64,000 nucleotides of DNA, from contig NZ_JABKDE010000001.1 in the NCBI RefSeq assembly GCF_013623835.1, positions 434,001 to 498,000 of the forward strand, in the 5' to 3' direction. Position numbers and translations under genes: made by a program. The notes under the pieces were generated by a model that saw only the letters and a program-made list of their open reading frames with translations, did not search any database and was not told the DNA's origin. Origin of the DNA: Brevibacterium oceani (GTDB lineage Bacteria; Actinomycetota; Actinomycetes; Actinomycetales; Brevibacteriaceae). How positions within the stretch are numbered: the stretch's first letter is position 1; every line of letters begins with the position of its first letter. This document shows positions 27,447 through 36,166 of the stretch, piece by piece.

Positions 27447-28487
27447 ATGAACCACAGTCACTTGCGCACGATCTACGAGAGCGGCGGTCCCTACGCCACG
27501 GTCTACCTTGAGGGTCGCACTCCTTCAGCCGATGCCGACACGCAGCTCCGCCTGCGCTGGTCGGAGCTGCGCGACCGACTGTCCGAAAGTGGGGCAGGGG
27601 AGCCGCTGCTCGAGTCCATCGAAGGGATTATCCTCGTCGATGAGCCCACCGAGGTGCACACCGACGGTCGGATCATCGTGGCGAACTCCGGAGGAGTTCT
27701 GCTGGACGAGCACTGGGACGCGGCGCTGGGAGAAGGCGACGATGCGCACTACGGGGACGTGCCCGAACTCGGTGCCTACCTCCGCCAGGAGTGCAGACAG
27801 TTCGACGTCGTCCTCGTCATCGCCGGTCAGGACGGGGCGGCCGTCCGCGAACTGAGCGTGACTCCGGATCGCGAACGCAGCGAGAACGCGCCGGTTCACG
27901 TGGCCGGCGACAACGACGAAGACATCAATAAGCCACGGCGAGGAGCGTACTCACACAACCAGATCCGGCGCCGAGTCGACGAGATCATCAAAGACCATGC
28001 GCGCAGTGTCGCTGACTTCGTCGACCGACTCACGACGGACCACGCACCAGACGCGGTCGTTTTGGCCGGAGAAGTCCAGGGCAGAACGGCGGTCAAGGCC
28101 GAGCTGTCTGTGAAGGCCGAAGAGCTGCTTCACGAAATCTCGGAAGGCGGCGACGACGATGAGGGTGCCGAAGAGGCGATCGATGTGGCGGTGCGATCGC
28201 TCATCACGAAGCTCTCCGGCGAGCGCGAGGCAGCGAACTCGGAGCGGCTGGCCGAGAGCAAGGCGCACGACCGTGCGGTCGAAGGCCGTGCGGAAGTCGA
28301 GAAAGCGGTCGAGCGCGGAGCAGTGGCAACCCTGCTGCTCGACGACGCGGAGGCAGCCGAAGGAGAAGCCGCCATCGTGGCCCAGGCCGTTCTGTCCTCG
28401 GCAGAGATCGGACTCAGCCATGACCCGATGGCTGACGGGATCGCTGCGGTCCTCCGCTACGACGTCGCTTCTGCATTGGCGGATTGA
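27447..28487 (+). CDS. Vms1/baeRF-family (Rv2629-like) eRF1-related protein
   Basis: 346 residues. It resembles the bacterial branch of archaeo-eukaryotic release-factor homologs (baeRF, with Vms1 and mycobacterial Rv2629 as relatives). Visible signs are the YSHNQIRRRVDE segment ahead of a helical stretch, APDAVVLAGEVQGRTAV in the central alpha/beta domain and ATLLLDDAEAAEGEAAIV in the last domain. No GGQ loop is present. Family members act on peptidyl-tRNA or stalled ribosomes, and Rv2629 is linked to dormancy stress, so ribosome maintenance under stress is the best guess. ATG at 27447 is preceded by GAGGAGGAACAAGGG. Family call from motif memory, not from a search. Confidence 0.7.
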   Translation: MNHSHLRTIYESGGPYATVYLEGRTPSADADTQLRLRWSELRDRLSESGAGEPLLESIEGIILVDEPTEVHTDGRIIVANSGGVLLDEHWDAALGEGDDAHYGDVPELGAYLRQECRQFDVVLVIAGQDGAAVRELSVTPDRERSENAPVHVAGDNDEDINKPRRGAYSHNQIRRRVDEIIKDHARSVADFVDRLTTDHAPDAVVLAGEVQGRTAVKAELSVKAEELLHEISEGGDDDEGAEEAIDVAVRSLITKLSGEREAANSERLAESKAHDRAVEGRAEVEKAVERGAVATLLLDDAEAAEGEAAIVAQAVLSSAEIGLSHDPMADGIAAVLRYDVASALAD

Positions 28488-28547
28488 ACAGGTGCTCGTC
28501 GCCGACGATCACAGGACCGACAGCTGACCGATACCTCGACCAGAACT

Positions 28548-28581
28548 GGACGGGGCGTCGCTGCCATGCGGCGCCCCGTCC
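28548..28581 (+). terminator. Intrinsic terminator after the baeRF gene
   Basis: GGACGGGGCG (28548-28557) pairs perfectly with CGCCCCGTCC (28572-28581) around a 14-nt loop and is followed at once by TTTAT. It lies 61 nt behind the stop codon. Confidence 0.75.
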
Positions 28582-28596
28582 TTTATGGCCTCAAGG

Positions 28597-28624
28597 TTGA
28601 TAGTATCCCAGGGGATAATAGATT
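28597..28624 (+). promoter_or_regulatory. Promoter with palindromic operator in its spacer
   Basis: TTGATA (28597-28602) and TAGATT (28619-28624) are 16 bp apart. The spacer holds the inverted repeat TATCCC-AG-GGGATA (28604-28617). A repressor bound there would block RNA polymerase. It drives the SDR/DUF2867 gene at 28677. Confidence 0.55.
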
Positions 28625-28676
28625 GTGTAGACTCGTGTCCTGACGGCCGCTCTCGGCAGTCTGGAAGGAGGCACCG

Positions 28677-30251
28677 ATGAACCGACCGACGACCAACCGA
28701 CCGAGCTCCGAGCACTCGACGACACCGGATGACGAGATCATCCAGGAGACTCGCAACCCGCGCCGCACCCTCGTACTCGGCGCGACCGGCTACATCGGCG
28801 GCCGCCTCGTGCCCCGCCTGCTCCAGGCCGGTCACAAGGTCCGCGTCGGAGTCCGTCGACCCGAGAAGCTCAAGCAGGTGCCGTGGGCAGCCGACGTCGA
28901 CGTGCGCACCGTCGACCTCGATAGCGGTCAAGGTCTGAGCGAGAGCCTCCACGGCATCGACACCGTCTACTATCTCGTGCACTCCATGGGATCCGGCGGT
29001 GACTTCGAAGCACACGAGGCCGAGGCGGCCACACGATTCGCCGAGGCGGCCGCCTCTGCCGGTGTCTCCCGCATCGTCTACCTCGGCGGCCTCCACCCCG
29101 AAGGCCGCGAACTCTCGAAGCATATGCGCTCACGCGCGAACGTCGGCCGGATCCTCCTCGACTCCGCGGTCGACGCCATCGTCTTCAACGCCGGCATCAT
29201 CATCGGCTCCGGCTCGGCGTCGTTCGAGATGATCCGCCACCTCGCCACGACCCTGCGCTGGATGCCGGCCCCGGATTGGGTGTCCAACCGCGTCGAACCG
29301 CTGTCGGTCCGCGATGCCCTCTACTACCTCGTCGCCGCCGCCGACGTGGACGAGGAGATCAACCGCTCCTTCGAAATCGGTTCGCGTCAGATCCTCACCT
29401 ATGCGCAGGTGATGCGCACTTTCGCCGAGGTGGCCGGGCTCAAACCTCGCCACGTCATCGCGCTGCCCCTTCCCGCCCCGACGCTGTCAGGCATCTGGGT
29501 CGGGTTGGTCACCCCGCTTCCGTTCAGCCTCACCCTCCCGCTCGTCCAATCCCTGCAGGAAGACGCGGTGGCTTCGGACCAGGATGTCGACGCGGTCATC
29601 CCGCCGCCCGGGTCCGGGCTCATCGGGTTCGCCGACGCCGTCCGGCTCGCCCTCCGTCGCGAAGTCGAAGGTGCCGTGGACACGAACTGGGACGCCGATG
29701 CCGGAGAGCTCGACGAGGCGGCCCTGCCCTTACCGAACGATCCGCAGTGGGCGGGTCGTCGCATCTGCAGCGATGAGCGTTCGGCGACGATCGCCGGCGT
29801 CACGGCAGCCGAGGTGTGGCCTGTGATCGAGGGGATCGGCGGCGCGAATGGATGGTACTCGTGGCCGCTGGCGTGGAAGATCCGCGGTGTCTGGGACAAA
29901 GCCGTCGGGGGAGCGGGCCTCAACCGTGGCCGCCGTCTGCCTGACACCCTGCGCATCGGTGACCCCGTCGACTGGTGGCGAGTCGACGAGCTCGAACCGA
30001 ACTCTCGCCTGCTGCTGCGCGCCGAGATGAAGGTCTCCGGCTACGCCTGGCTCGAATTCGAGCTCACAGACACAGACGGGAGCTGCGACTACCACCAGAC
30101 GGCGACCTTCATCCCCTCCGGTGTGCGCGGGCGCCTCTACTGGGCTCTCGTCGCTCCCTTCCACCGGTTCATCTTCCCCGCCATGGCGAAGAACATCGCC
30201 GCCGAGGCGCGCCGGCGGGCTCAGTCCGACTCGGCCTTCATCCGGTCATAG
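28677..30251 (+). CDS. NmrA-like SDR with C-terminal DUF2867 domain
   Basis: 524 residues. The N-terminal atypical SDR domain has the NAD(P) loop LGATGYIGGRLV. The active-site YxxxK pattern is not convincingly preserved. From about residue 350 a DUF2867 domain follows (WYSWPLAWKIRGVWDKAVGG, GDPVDWWRVDEL, FHRFIFPAMAKNIA). This two-domain arrangement is common in bacteria but has no firm biochemical role. ATG at 28677 has GGAGG upstream. The stop codon lies within the photolyase gene on the other strand, a 31-nt convergent overlap. It may belong to the light/pigment response by position only. Confidence 0.82.
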   Translation: MNRPTTNRPSSEHSTTPDDEIIQETRNPRRTLVLGATGYIGGRLVPRLLQAGHKVRVGVRRPEKLKQVPWAADVDVRTVDLDSGQGLSESLHGIDTVYYLVHSMGSGGDFEAHEAEAATRFAEAAASAGVSRIVYLGGLHPEGRELSKHMRSRANVGRILLDSAVDAIVFNAGIIIGSGSASFEMIRHLATTLRWMPAPDWVSNRVEPLSVRDALYYLVAAADVDEEINRSFEIGSRQILTYAQVMRTFAEVAGLKPRHVIALPLPAPTLSGIWVGLVTPLPFSLTLPLVQSLQEDAVASDQDVDAVIPPPGSGLIGFADAVRLALRREVEGAVDTNWDADAGELDEAALPLPNDPQWAGRRICSDERSATIAGVTAAEVWPVIEGIGGANGWYSWPLAWKIRGVWDKAVGGAGLNRGRRLPDTLRIGDPVDWWRVDELEPNSRLLLRAEMKVSGYAWLEFELTDTDGSCDYHQTATFIPSGVRGRLYWALVAPFHRFIFPAMAKNIAAEARRRAQSDSAFIRS

Positions 30252-31735
30252 GCCGCCAGCGCCGCCTGGCGTGAGGCCTTGAGGTCGACGATCGGCTCGC
30301 AGTCCCCGCCGGTCCGCTCGGCTCGGGTGAGCCCGCCCGGACCCTGCCCCAGCCACCGGCTCACGTATTCGCCGTGCGGGTCGAAGCGCTCCCGCTGGCG
30401 TTCGGGGTTGAAGATCCGGAAGTATGGGGCGGCGTCGGCCCCGCACCCGGCCACCCACTGCCAAGACACGGGATTGTTGGCCTCATCGGCATCGACGAGC
30501 GTGTCCCAGAACCACTGCTCACCGTGCCACCAGCCGATGAGCAGATTCTTCGTCAGGAAGCTCGCCGTGGCCATCCGCACTCGGTTGTGCATCCACCCGG
30601 TCTGCCACAGCTGAGCCATGCCCGCATCGACGAGCGGGATCCCGGTCGTCCCGTTCTGCCAGTGCTCCAGCGCTTCGGGATCGTCCTCGTAGGGGAAGCG
30701 TGCGAACTCCGGACGCATCGGCTCGGACTCGACGTGGGGCAGGTGGTAGGCCAGGTGCCAGGAGAACTCCCGCCAGTAGAGCTGCCGGATCCACGCATAC
30801 CGGTCATCATCGCTGATGTCCGGCAGGTCGAGTGCCGCCGCCAGGGCCTGCCTGGGGGAGAGCTCACCGAATCGCAGCCGCGGTGACAGTGCCGAGGTGC
30901 TGTCGGGGTCGCCCGGGACATCATGCGAGTCGCCGTAGCCGCCGATGCTCTCGCGAAGGCCTGTCAACTGCCGCTGGGCCTCCCGACAGCCAGGAGACCA
31001 ATGCTGCGCGACGGTCGACTTCCACCATTGCGGAACCGTCGCCGAGGTGGTTCCGCCGGTGTCTGCACCGCTGGGATCGGTGCCGGTGCCGCCTGAGTCG
31101 GTTCGGCTTCCGTTGAGAGGGTGTGACCCGTCGCGGAGGCCGAGACCGTCGAGATCTTTCGCCCAGTCGTGGTCGCTCAGCGACTTCAGTCGCGCATCGG
31201 ACAACGGTTTCTGCTTGGCCGGGCCTGTGAGGACGTCCCCGACCGCGCGATCGCGTACGGCGGTGAAGTACGGGGTGAAGACCTTGTAGAAGTCACCGCC
31301 CTGCGGGCTGACCGTCCACGGTTCGACGAGCAGCGCTCCGGGATGGGAGTGCACGGCACAGCCGGCATCGGTGAGCAGGGTCTTGATCTTTGCGTCGAGG
31401 TCGCGGGAGGCCGGCGCATAGCGACGTGACCAGCGGACGGCATCGACGCTCAGGTCCGCAGCCGCTTGCGGGATGATGCCTGCCGCGGGCCCTGCGGCGA
31501 AGAGCAAAGGGATTCCGAGCTCGTCGAGTTCGGACGCCAGGGCGCGCAGGGATTCGTGCGCCCACCAGCGGGCCGCCGCTCCCAGCGGACGGGGTCCGAG
31601 GCCGTCGCTGTCACGCTGCTCTCTGATCCAGATGCCGATCACCTGGCCGTCGGCGCGTGCGGCCGTCAGTGCTTCGTGATCGGTCGACCGCAGGTCGTCG
31701 CGGAACCAGACGAGGGTCAGGTGGTTGTCGCTCAT
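30221..31735 (-). CDS. phr: Deoxyribodipyrimidine photolyase (CPD class I type)
   Basis: 504 residues. It repairs UV-induced cyclobutane pyrimidine dimers using blue light. The N-terminal antenna Rossmann domain begins TLVWFRDDLRSTDHEAL. The FAD domain has the classic SPRLRFGELSPRQ, YWREFSWHLAYH, WQNGTTGIPLVDAGMAQLWQ, GWMHNRVRM and the NNPVSWQWVAGCGADAAPYF box. A Gly/Ser/Thr-rich insertion near residues 205-230 is unusual in length. The ATG overlaps the crtU stop as ATGA, making it the last gene of the carotenoid operon, so repair of light damage and pigment are made together. The 3' end overlaps the SDR gene. Confidence 0.95.
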   Translation of the reverse strand: MSDNHLTLVWFRDDLRSTDHEALTAARADGQVIGIWIREQRDSDGLGPRPLGAAARWWAHESLRALASELDELGIPLLFAAGPAAGIIPQAAADLSVDAVRWSRRYAPASRDLDAKIKTLLTDAGCAVHSHPGALLVEPWTVSPQGGDFYKVFTPYFTAVRDRAVGDVLTGPAKQKPLSDARLKSLSDHDWAKDLDGLGLRDGSHPLNGSRTDSGGTGTDPSGADTGGTTSATVPQWWKSTVAQHWSPGCREAQRQLTGLRESIGGYGDSHDVPGDPDSTSALSPRLRFGELSPRQALAAALDLPDISDDDRYAWIRQLYWREFSWHLAYHLPHVESEPMRPEFARFPYEDDPEALEHWQNGTTGIPLVDAGMAQLWQTGWMHNRVRMATASFLTKNLLIGWWHGEQWFWDTLVDADEANNPVSWQWVAGCGADAAPYFRIFNPERQRERFDPHGEYVSRWLGQGPGGLTRAERTGGDCEPIVDLKASRQAALAAYDRMKAESD

Positions 31736-33414
31736 CGGCTCGACTCCTTCTTCGATCGGTGCGCGTTGCCAAGCCGGTCACGCCGCATCGGGTCCTCAGG
31801 GCGGCGATCCCGTCGCAGACGCCCCAGCAGTCCCCGTCGCAGCAGACCCTGTCGGGGTGGCGACCAGATCGGAGTGCCCTCGACCCGCCAGTCGGCGAGC
31901 AGTTCATTGGCGGCGAGGTAGCCGGTGGTTGCCGCTCGCTCCATGAGCGCCACGGGCAGTTCGCACCGAATGTGGTCCCCGGCGAGGACGAGGCCCGGCA
32001 GCGGGGTGGTCACTCCGGGGCGCTCGCCCCACGGGCGAGTGTCGGTGAGTCCGCAGTCGGATTCGATGAGGAGTTCGCGGTGGAGGATCTCGTTCTGCTG
32101 GGTCTCCGGATATACCTCGTGCAGGTCCGTGAGCAGGCGTCCGATGAGCTCGTCCTCGGACTCCTGGCCGGTCAGTGCGTAGGCGTGGAGTTCGACCACG
32201 GAACCGGAACGCTCGTTCGCCCACCGGGCGGCACCGTCCTCGAATCGTTCGAGCACGGAGACGTTGTCGAGCAGCGCGAAGCCGCTCGTGCCCAGGAACG
32301 CGGGCCGCTCGGCCGAGACCGCCTCGGCGAACCAGAGCCGCAGCACGGCGAACGCCGGTGCGTTGCGCTGTCCGGCGACTCGGGCGAACCAGTCCTGCGT
32401 TCGCGCACGTTCGGCTCCCGAGTTGGTCGGCGCGTATTCGCGCGCGGGCCTCGAGCCCTGCGAGGCGCGGCCGGCATCGGTGCTGTCGTCATCAATACCG
32501 TCGGCATGCTCCTCGATCGTGGTGATCAGCCGCCGTGTCCCGGCCGGATCGGCAGCGAGAACGAGGGCATCGGAGTCGATGTCACCAGCACTCGTTGTCT
32601 CAACACTCCAGCCGCGTGGGGTGCGGGAGATCGTGCGAGCCTCGGTGCCGGTCTCGAACCGCACGCCCAGACTCTGCAGGTATCGCCCCAGCGGCGCCCA
32701 CAGGGCGGTGTCGTAGTCGTCATCGGGGACATCGAAGAGCAGCCCCTCGGCCGACCCGGCGAAGTAGCTGTGGAACATCGCGACGAGCTCACCAGCGGAG
32801 AACTCGTTGGGATCGGCGAAGAAGGATCGGGCGAAGACCTCGAGGGCGAGGTCGCGCGCCTGCTCGGGGAAACGGAGGCGATCGAGGAACGCCGCCGCCG
32901 ACTCCCCGTCATAGACAGAAAACGAGTTCGGGAAGTCGACATCGATGAACTCGAGGGCCGTGCGCACGTCGACATCAGCCAGCCCGCGCAGGGAGAAGGT
33001 GGGACTCGCGAGGACGAACCCGAGGAGATTGAACGGGGGAGTCCGCGGAATCGAGGCGAAGGAATCGGTGGGGCCACCTCGGCGGGTGAGGGGATAGTCG
33101 GGGATCGGTCGGAGACGATCGAGGTCAGGGTCGGCGCGAGACAGCAGGTCGCGCAGGTTGTAGTACTGCCGGAAGAACGCGTGGAATCCGCGGCTCATCG
33201 TCCGACCCTCGTCCAGCGGCCACGCACTGACACGCCCGCCGAGGCGGGGCCCGGATTCGACGATCGTGACCGCGGCTCCCCGTTCGGCCAGGATCGTCGC
33301 CGCCGACAGGCCAGCGATGCCGCCGCCGATGACGCTCACGGTCTTCGGCCGGAGCAGACGGTCACGTCCGGGGACGGCGGGGATGCGGACGGCGTGGCGG
33401 TCGCGGGGGTTCAC
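31732..33414 (-). CDS. crtU: Isorenieratene synthase (carotene desaturase/methyltransferase)
   Basis: About 560 residues. It converts the beta-rings of beta-carotene to aromatic phi-rings by desaturation and methyl migration, giving isorenieratene. The FAD loop VIGGGIAG lies at residues 28-35, followed by ESGPRLGGRVSAW; AGDHIRCELPVALMERAATTGYLAAN is the C-terminal FAD contact typical of this family (in two parts: AGDHIRCELP and MERAATTGYLAAN). A linker of Asp/Ser/Arg near 365-400 is family-variable. GTG at 33412-33414 overlaps the crtYd stop. The frame is open further upstream, but that is the shadow of crtYd. The tail ~50 residues are very basic. Confidence 0.9.
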   Translation of the reverse strand: MNPRDRHAVRIPAVPGRDRLLRPKTVSVIGGGIAGLSAATILAERGAAVTIVESGPRLGGRVSAWPLDEGRTMSRGFHAFFRQYYNLRDLLSRADPDLDRLRPIPDYPLTRRGGPTDSFASIPRTPPFNLLGFVLASPTFSLRGLADVDVRTALEFIDVDFPNSFSVYDGESAAAFLDRLRFPEQARDLALEVFARSFFADPNEFSAGELVAMFHSYFAGSAEGLLFDVPDDDYDTALWAPLGRYLQSLGVRFETGTEARTISRTPRGWSVETTSAGDIDSDALVLAADPAGTRRLITTIEEHADGIDDDSTDAGRASQGSRPAREYAPTNSGAERARTQDWFARVAGQRNAPAFAVLRLWFAEAVSAERPAFLGTSGFALLDNVSVLERFEDGAARWANERSGSVVELHAYALTGQESEDELIGRLLTDLHEVYPETQQNEILHRELLIESDCGLTDTRPWGERPGVTTPLPGLVLAGDHIRCELPVALMERAATTGYLAANELLADWRVEGTPIWSPPRQGLLRRGLLGRLRRDRRPEDPMRRDRLGNAHRSKKESSR

Positions 33415-33734
33415 GGGGCCTCCTCGGTGCGGTGGTTGAGGGCGCGCTGCCAGAGCATGAGAACCGCGGTGATCATGGCGAAGCCGAACCCGAAGTCCTC
33501 GATGGGGATGTCGAAGGGGAAGCGGATGCCGAGGAATTCCTCCGGGTTGTAGATGACGATCGGGTCGGACAGCTTCGTCAGCCACCCGTCGACGAGGCAT
33601 TGGAATCCCAGGCAGATGGCCAGCGCGCACCAGTACTGTGCGCGGCGGAAGATGCCGCTGCGGACGACGAAGAGCTCGAGCCCGATGACGACGAGCATGC
33701 CGATGACGGTCCACACGGTGTACTCAGGGGTCAT
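33411..33734 (-). CDS. crtYd: Lycopene beta-cyclase subunit CrtYd
   Basis: 107 residues and three hydrophobic segments. It forms the second half of the heterodimeric lycopene cyclase that closes beta-rings on lycopene. The family motif PFDIPIEDFGFGFAMI is complete, with its PxE(E/D)-type acidic residues. ATG at 33732-33734 overlaps crtYc by ATGA, and its stop overlaps crtU. Both halves are needed for activity in Brevibacterium and Mycobacterium relatives. Confidence 0.9.
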   Translation of the reverse strand: MTPEYTVWTVIGMLVVIGLELFVVRSGIFRRAQYWCALAICLGFQCLVDGWLTKLSDPIVIYNPEEFLGIRFPFDIPIEDFGFGFAMITAVLMLWQRALNHRTEEAP

Positions 33735-34180
33735 CGGTTGTCGCCTCCGTCCGGCGGGTGGGGATCGGCGTGGATCGGGCGGGCAGTGCGCGTTGGGCGA
33801 TCGGCGATCGTCCGGCGGGTGGTGTGCCGCTTGGTCCAGCCGATCACAGTGCCGACCGCCTCGTAGCTGAGCAGCGCGCAGACCGGGATGACGAGGAAGA
33901 ACACGAGTTCCTCGAGCGGCAGGATGCCGAGGTCGATGCCGGTGACGAACCGCGGATCGTAGGTCCAGTGATCTCGGGCGATGGCGACGATGTCCCAGAC
34001 GGCGAAGACGACGACCACCGGCAGCAGAGACTTGAGCAGCAGCGGCAGCCGGCGGTACACCCGCGCCGAGAACACGAACTCGAGCGGCAGCGTGATGAGC
34101 ACGCAGGCGCCCATGAGCGCGAGATATTCCCAATGGCTGAAGCCGTGCCAACCGGCGAGGCCGTCCCACGCGGCGATCAT
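33731..34180 (-). CDS. crtYc: Lycopene beta-cyclase subunit CrtYc
   Basis: 149 residues with three membrane segments (HWEYLALMGACVLITLPLE, a central VVVVFAVWDIVAIA helix and LEELVFFLVIPVCALLSYEA). The LPLEELVFF segment is the CrtYc counterpart of the PxEE cyclase motif. It partners with CrtYd. The C-terminal ~30 residues are basic and hydrophilic, and end at the ATGA overlap with crtYd. ATG at 34178-34180 overlaps the P450 stop. Confidence 0.9.
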   Translation of the reverse strand: MIAAWDGLAGWHGFSHWEYLALMGACVLITLPLEFVFSARVYRRLPLLLKSLLPVVVVFAVWDIVAIARDHWTYDPRFVTGIDLGILPLEELVFFLVIPVCALLSYEAVGTVIGWTKRHTTRRTIADRPTRTARPIHADPHPPDGGDNR

Positions 34181-35514
34181 GGATTCGCCTCTTCGATGGG
34201 CGATGTGGCCCGCGCGACCCGGGGCGTGCTGGGTTCGTGCGATGCACGTGCGGGGCGAGCGGGCACGACGAAGCCGAGGTCGATGGTGCGGATCCGATAG
34301 CCCTCGATGAGGTCGTCCCACTCGATGGTGGGCTCGGTCAGCAGCCGAGGCTCGCAGGCGAGGAGCCGGTGGAGCAGCACATCGGTCTCGAACAGGGCCA
34401 ACGGCTTGCCGGGGCAAGCGTGGGCGCCGTCGCCGAAGCTCAGGCCCGCGGCAGGGGCAGTTCCGCTCCGGTGCGGGCAGACCGCCTCGGCGTTCGCGCC
34501 GTAGACGTCGGGATCGACGTTGGCCTCACGCACGCAGACATCGATGAGGTCCCCGGCCTGAATGGTGGCGTGATCGTGTTCGTCGCCGGCTGAGGTCGTG
34601 CTGTGGTCGTCGCCGATGTCGATCGCCGAGGTGGCGCGTCGATAGAGATGCCCGACGACGGGTTCGACCCGGATGATCTCTTCGAGGATGGACAGCCGCC
34701 GAGGCTGGTCGGCCGCGAGGTAGTCCCGCCGGAGTTCTTCGTTCTCGAGCAGATGCCAGCAGGCCATCGCAATGAACTCGCGGGTCGTGACCATCCCCGC
34801 GGTGCCGTAGGTGAGGCATTCGACGAGGATGTCACCGGTTCTGTGCCCGGAATCGAGCAGATGAGAGATGACATCGCCGCGGTGCTCGCGCCGATGGGCG
34901 CGGATGGCCGGGCGCACATCGTGGGTGAAGAAGCGCACGAGCGGCACGATGCCGTTGACCGCGGCCTGCATCCATTGGCGTTTCGTCCGTCCCCAATTCT
35001 CTGCGGCGAGATCGACCGGCGGCTGCCGGAAGAAGGCGACGAGCCGTGCGGCCATGCTGTCGGTATCGGACTCGGTGAGGCCGACCACCTGCGAGGTGAC
35101 GTCGACGGCGAAGTGCAGGGCCGCCTCGTCGAGTCGGCACCGGCCGGTGACCACGGCCTCGTCGACGATGGACTGCGCGGCTTGGGCGATGTGCTCGCCA
35201 TAGCGGTCGGCGATGACGGCGGGGGCGAAGAACCGGGCGACCTCCCGGCGCTGCCGGTCGTGGGCCGGACCGTCGGAGATGAGGATCGGGTGGGCGCGGA
35301 AGAGTCCGCGGGGGATCTTCTCCGCGGTGAAGCCCGCCTGTGTCGAGCGTCCGCGGGCGCGCAACACCCGGCGGGCCGGTGCGAACGCACGAAGCCGCCA
35401 CATGCTGCGGGTGGAGGAGGCAGTCTCGATGGGAGGAGCTGTCGGTTCGTCGTCGCGCAGGGCCTTGCGCTCGCTCGCTCCCGAGCGGCTCGGCACTCGA
35501 GGAGCCGACGTCAT
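34177..35514 (-). CDS. Cytochrome P450, probable carotenoid hydroxylase
   Basis: 445 residues of soluble bacterial P450 type. The I-helix reads YGTAGMVTTREF, where AGxxT is the oxygen-binding segment. The K-helix ExxR is E279-R282 in EEIIRVEP. The heme loop is SFGDGAHACPGKPLALFE, with Cys367 as heme ligand. Position inside the crt operon suggests it hydroxylates the aromatic rings of isorenieratene to the 3,3'-dihydroxy pigment known from Brevibacterium linens; this is inference from context. ATG at 35512-35514 overlaps the MarR stop as ATGA. The N-terminal ~30 residues are low-complexity. Confidence 0.88.
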   Translation of the reverse strand: MTSAPRVPSRSGASERKALRDDEPTAPPIETASSTRSMWRLRAFAPARRVLRARGRSTQAGFTAEKIPRGLFRAHPILISDGPAHDRQRREVARFFAPAVIADRYGEHIAQAAQSIVDEAVVTGRCRLDEAALHFAVDVTSQVVGLTESDTDSMAARLVAFFRQPPVDLAAENWGRTKRQWMQAAVNGIVPLVRFFTHDVRPAIRAHRREHRGDVISHLLDSGHRTGDILVECLTYGTAGMVTTREFIAMACWHLLENEELRRDYLAADQPRRLSILEEIIRVEPVVGHLYRRATSAIDIGDDHSTTSAGDEHDHATIQAGDLIDVCVREANVDPDVYGANAEAVCPHRSGTAPAAGLSFGDGAHACPGKPLALFETDVLLHRLLACEPRLLTEPTIEWDDLIEGYRIRTIDLGFVVPARPARASHEPSTPRVARATSPIEEANP

Positions 35515-36089
35515 GGTTGGGTCGCCCAGTCGGCGTTGCTCAGGGACAGCTCGTCTGACATTCCGTCGAGGAAGCGGATGACGGTGTCGCGTTCGCGGCT
35601 GGTCAGGCGGGCGGCGGCGTAGATGCGTCGGGCCTGTGAGCGGCCCACCGTCTCTCGTGCCGAGCGTGCCGTCTTCTCGGTGACCATGATGGCGTAGGCC
35701 CGGCGGTCGCTGGGGTGGAGGCCCCTGATCACGTGGCCGTCGCGCTCCAGACGGTTGATCAGCTTCGTCACCGAGGCGGCCGACATGTTCATGTGTGCCG
35801 AGAGCATCTTCGGGGTCACCACCTCACCTTGGCGCTTCGCGGCGATGAGGTAGTGCAGTGCACGCATGTCCTGTTCGCTCAAGTGCATGAACTTCCGCGA
35901 TGCGTCGGAGAGGGCGCGCTCGGCCTCTCGGAGTCGGGCCAGGGAGTCCATGAGGTGAGCGATCTGCTCTCGGTCAGCGGTCGAGAGGCCCGAGGAATCG
36001 ACGATGTCACCGGGAAAGCCGTGCTCTGAGCCGGTGTACATGTTCGCTGTGATCGGGTCGTGACTGTCCGCGACCTCCGGTGATTCCAT
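35511..36089 (-). CDS. crtR: MarR-family repressor of the carotenoid genes
   Basis: 192 residues. The winged helix shows VTPKMLSAHMNMSAASVTKLINRLERDGHVI and the DRRAYAIMVT wing. It diverges from crtE and is the first gene of the P450-crtYc-crtYd-crtU-phr operon, so it should control both directions and itself. In Corynebacterium glutamicum a MarR-type CrtR placed divergently to crtE represses the pathway and is released by geranylgeranyl diphosphate. The same logic is likely here, though shared ancestry was not tested. ATG at 36087-36089 has only a weak ribosome site. The probable operator is at 36143-36166. Confidence 0.85.
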   Translation of the reverse strand: MESPEVADSHDPITANMYTGSEHGFPGDIVDSSGLSTADREQIAHLMDSLARLREAERALSDASRKFMHLSEQDMRALHYLIAAKRQGEVVTPKMLSAHMNMSAASVTKLINRLERDGHVIRGLHPSDRRAYAIMVTEKTARSARETVGRSQARRIYAAARLTSRERDTVIRFLDGMSDELSLSNADWATQP

Positions 36090-36142
36090 GGCGCCATCTT
36101 ACTGATCGGTTCCCCTCGAATGCAGAAGAATATCTTTCTGTT

Positions 36143-36166
36143 TATATTACACCAAAGTGTAGTATA
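36143..36166. promoter_or_regulatory. Palindromic MarR-type operator between crtR and crtE
   Basis: TATATTACAC and GTGTAGTATA flank CAAA, a 24-bp inverted repeat with one mismatch in ten. It is AT-rich amid GC-rich DNA and overlaps the likely crtE promoter. MarR proteins commonly bind palindromes of this TTACAC/GTGTAA kind. Confidence 0.65.

Noticed and set aside
33415..33714. N-terminal extension of crtU by 100 codons
   Set aside because: The extension is Arg/His/Pro-rich and overlaps crtYd in another frame; the GTG at the crtYd stop fits the operon's overlap pattern.
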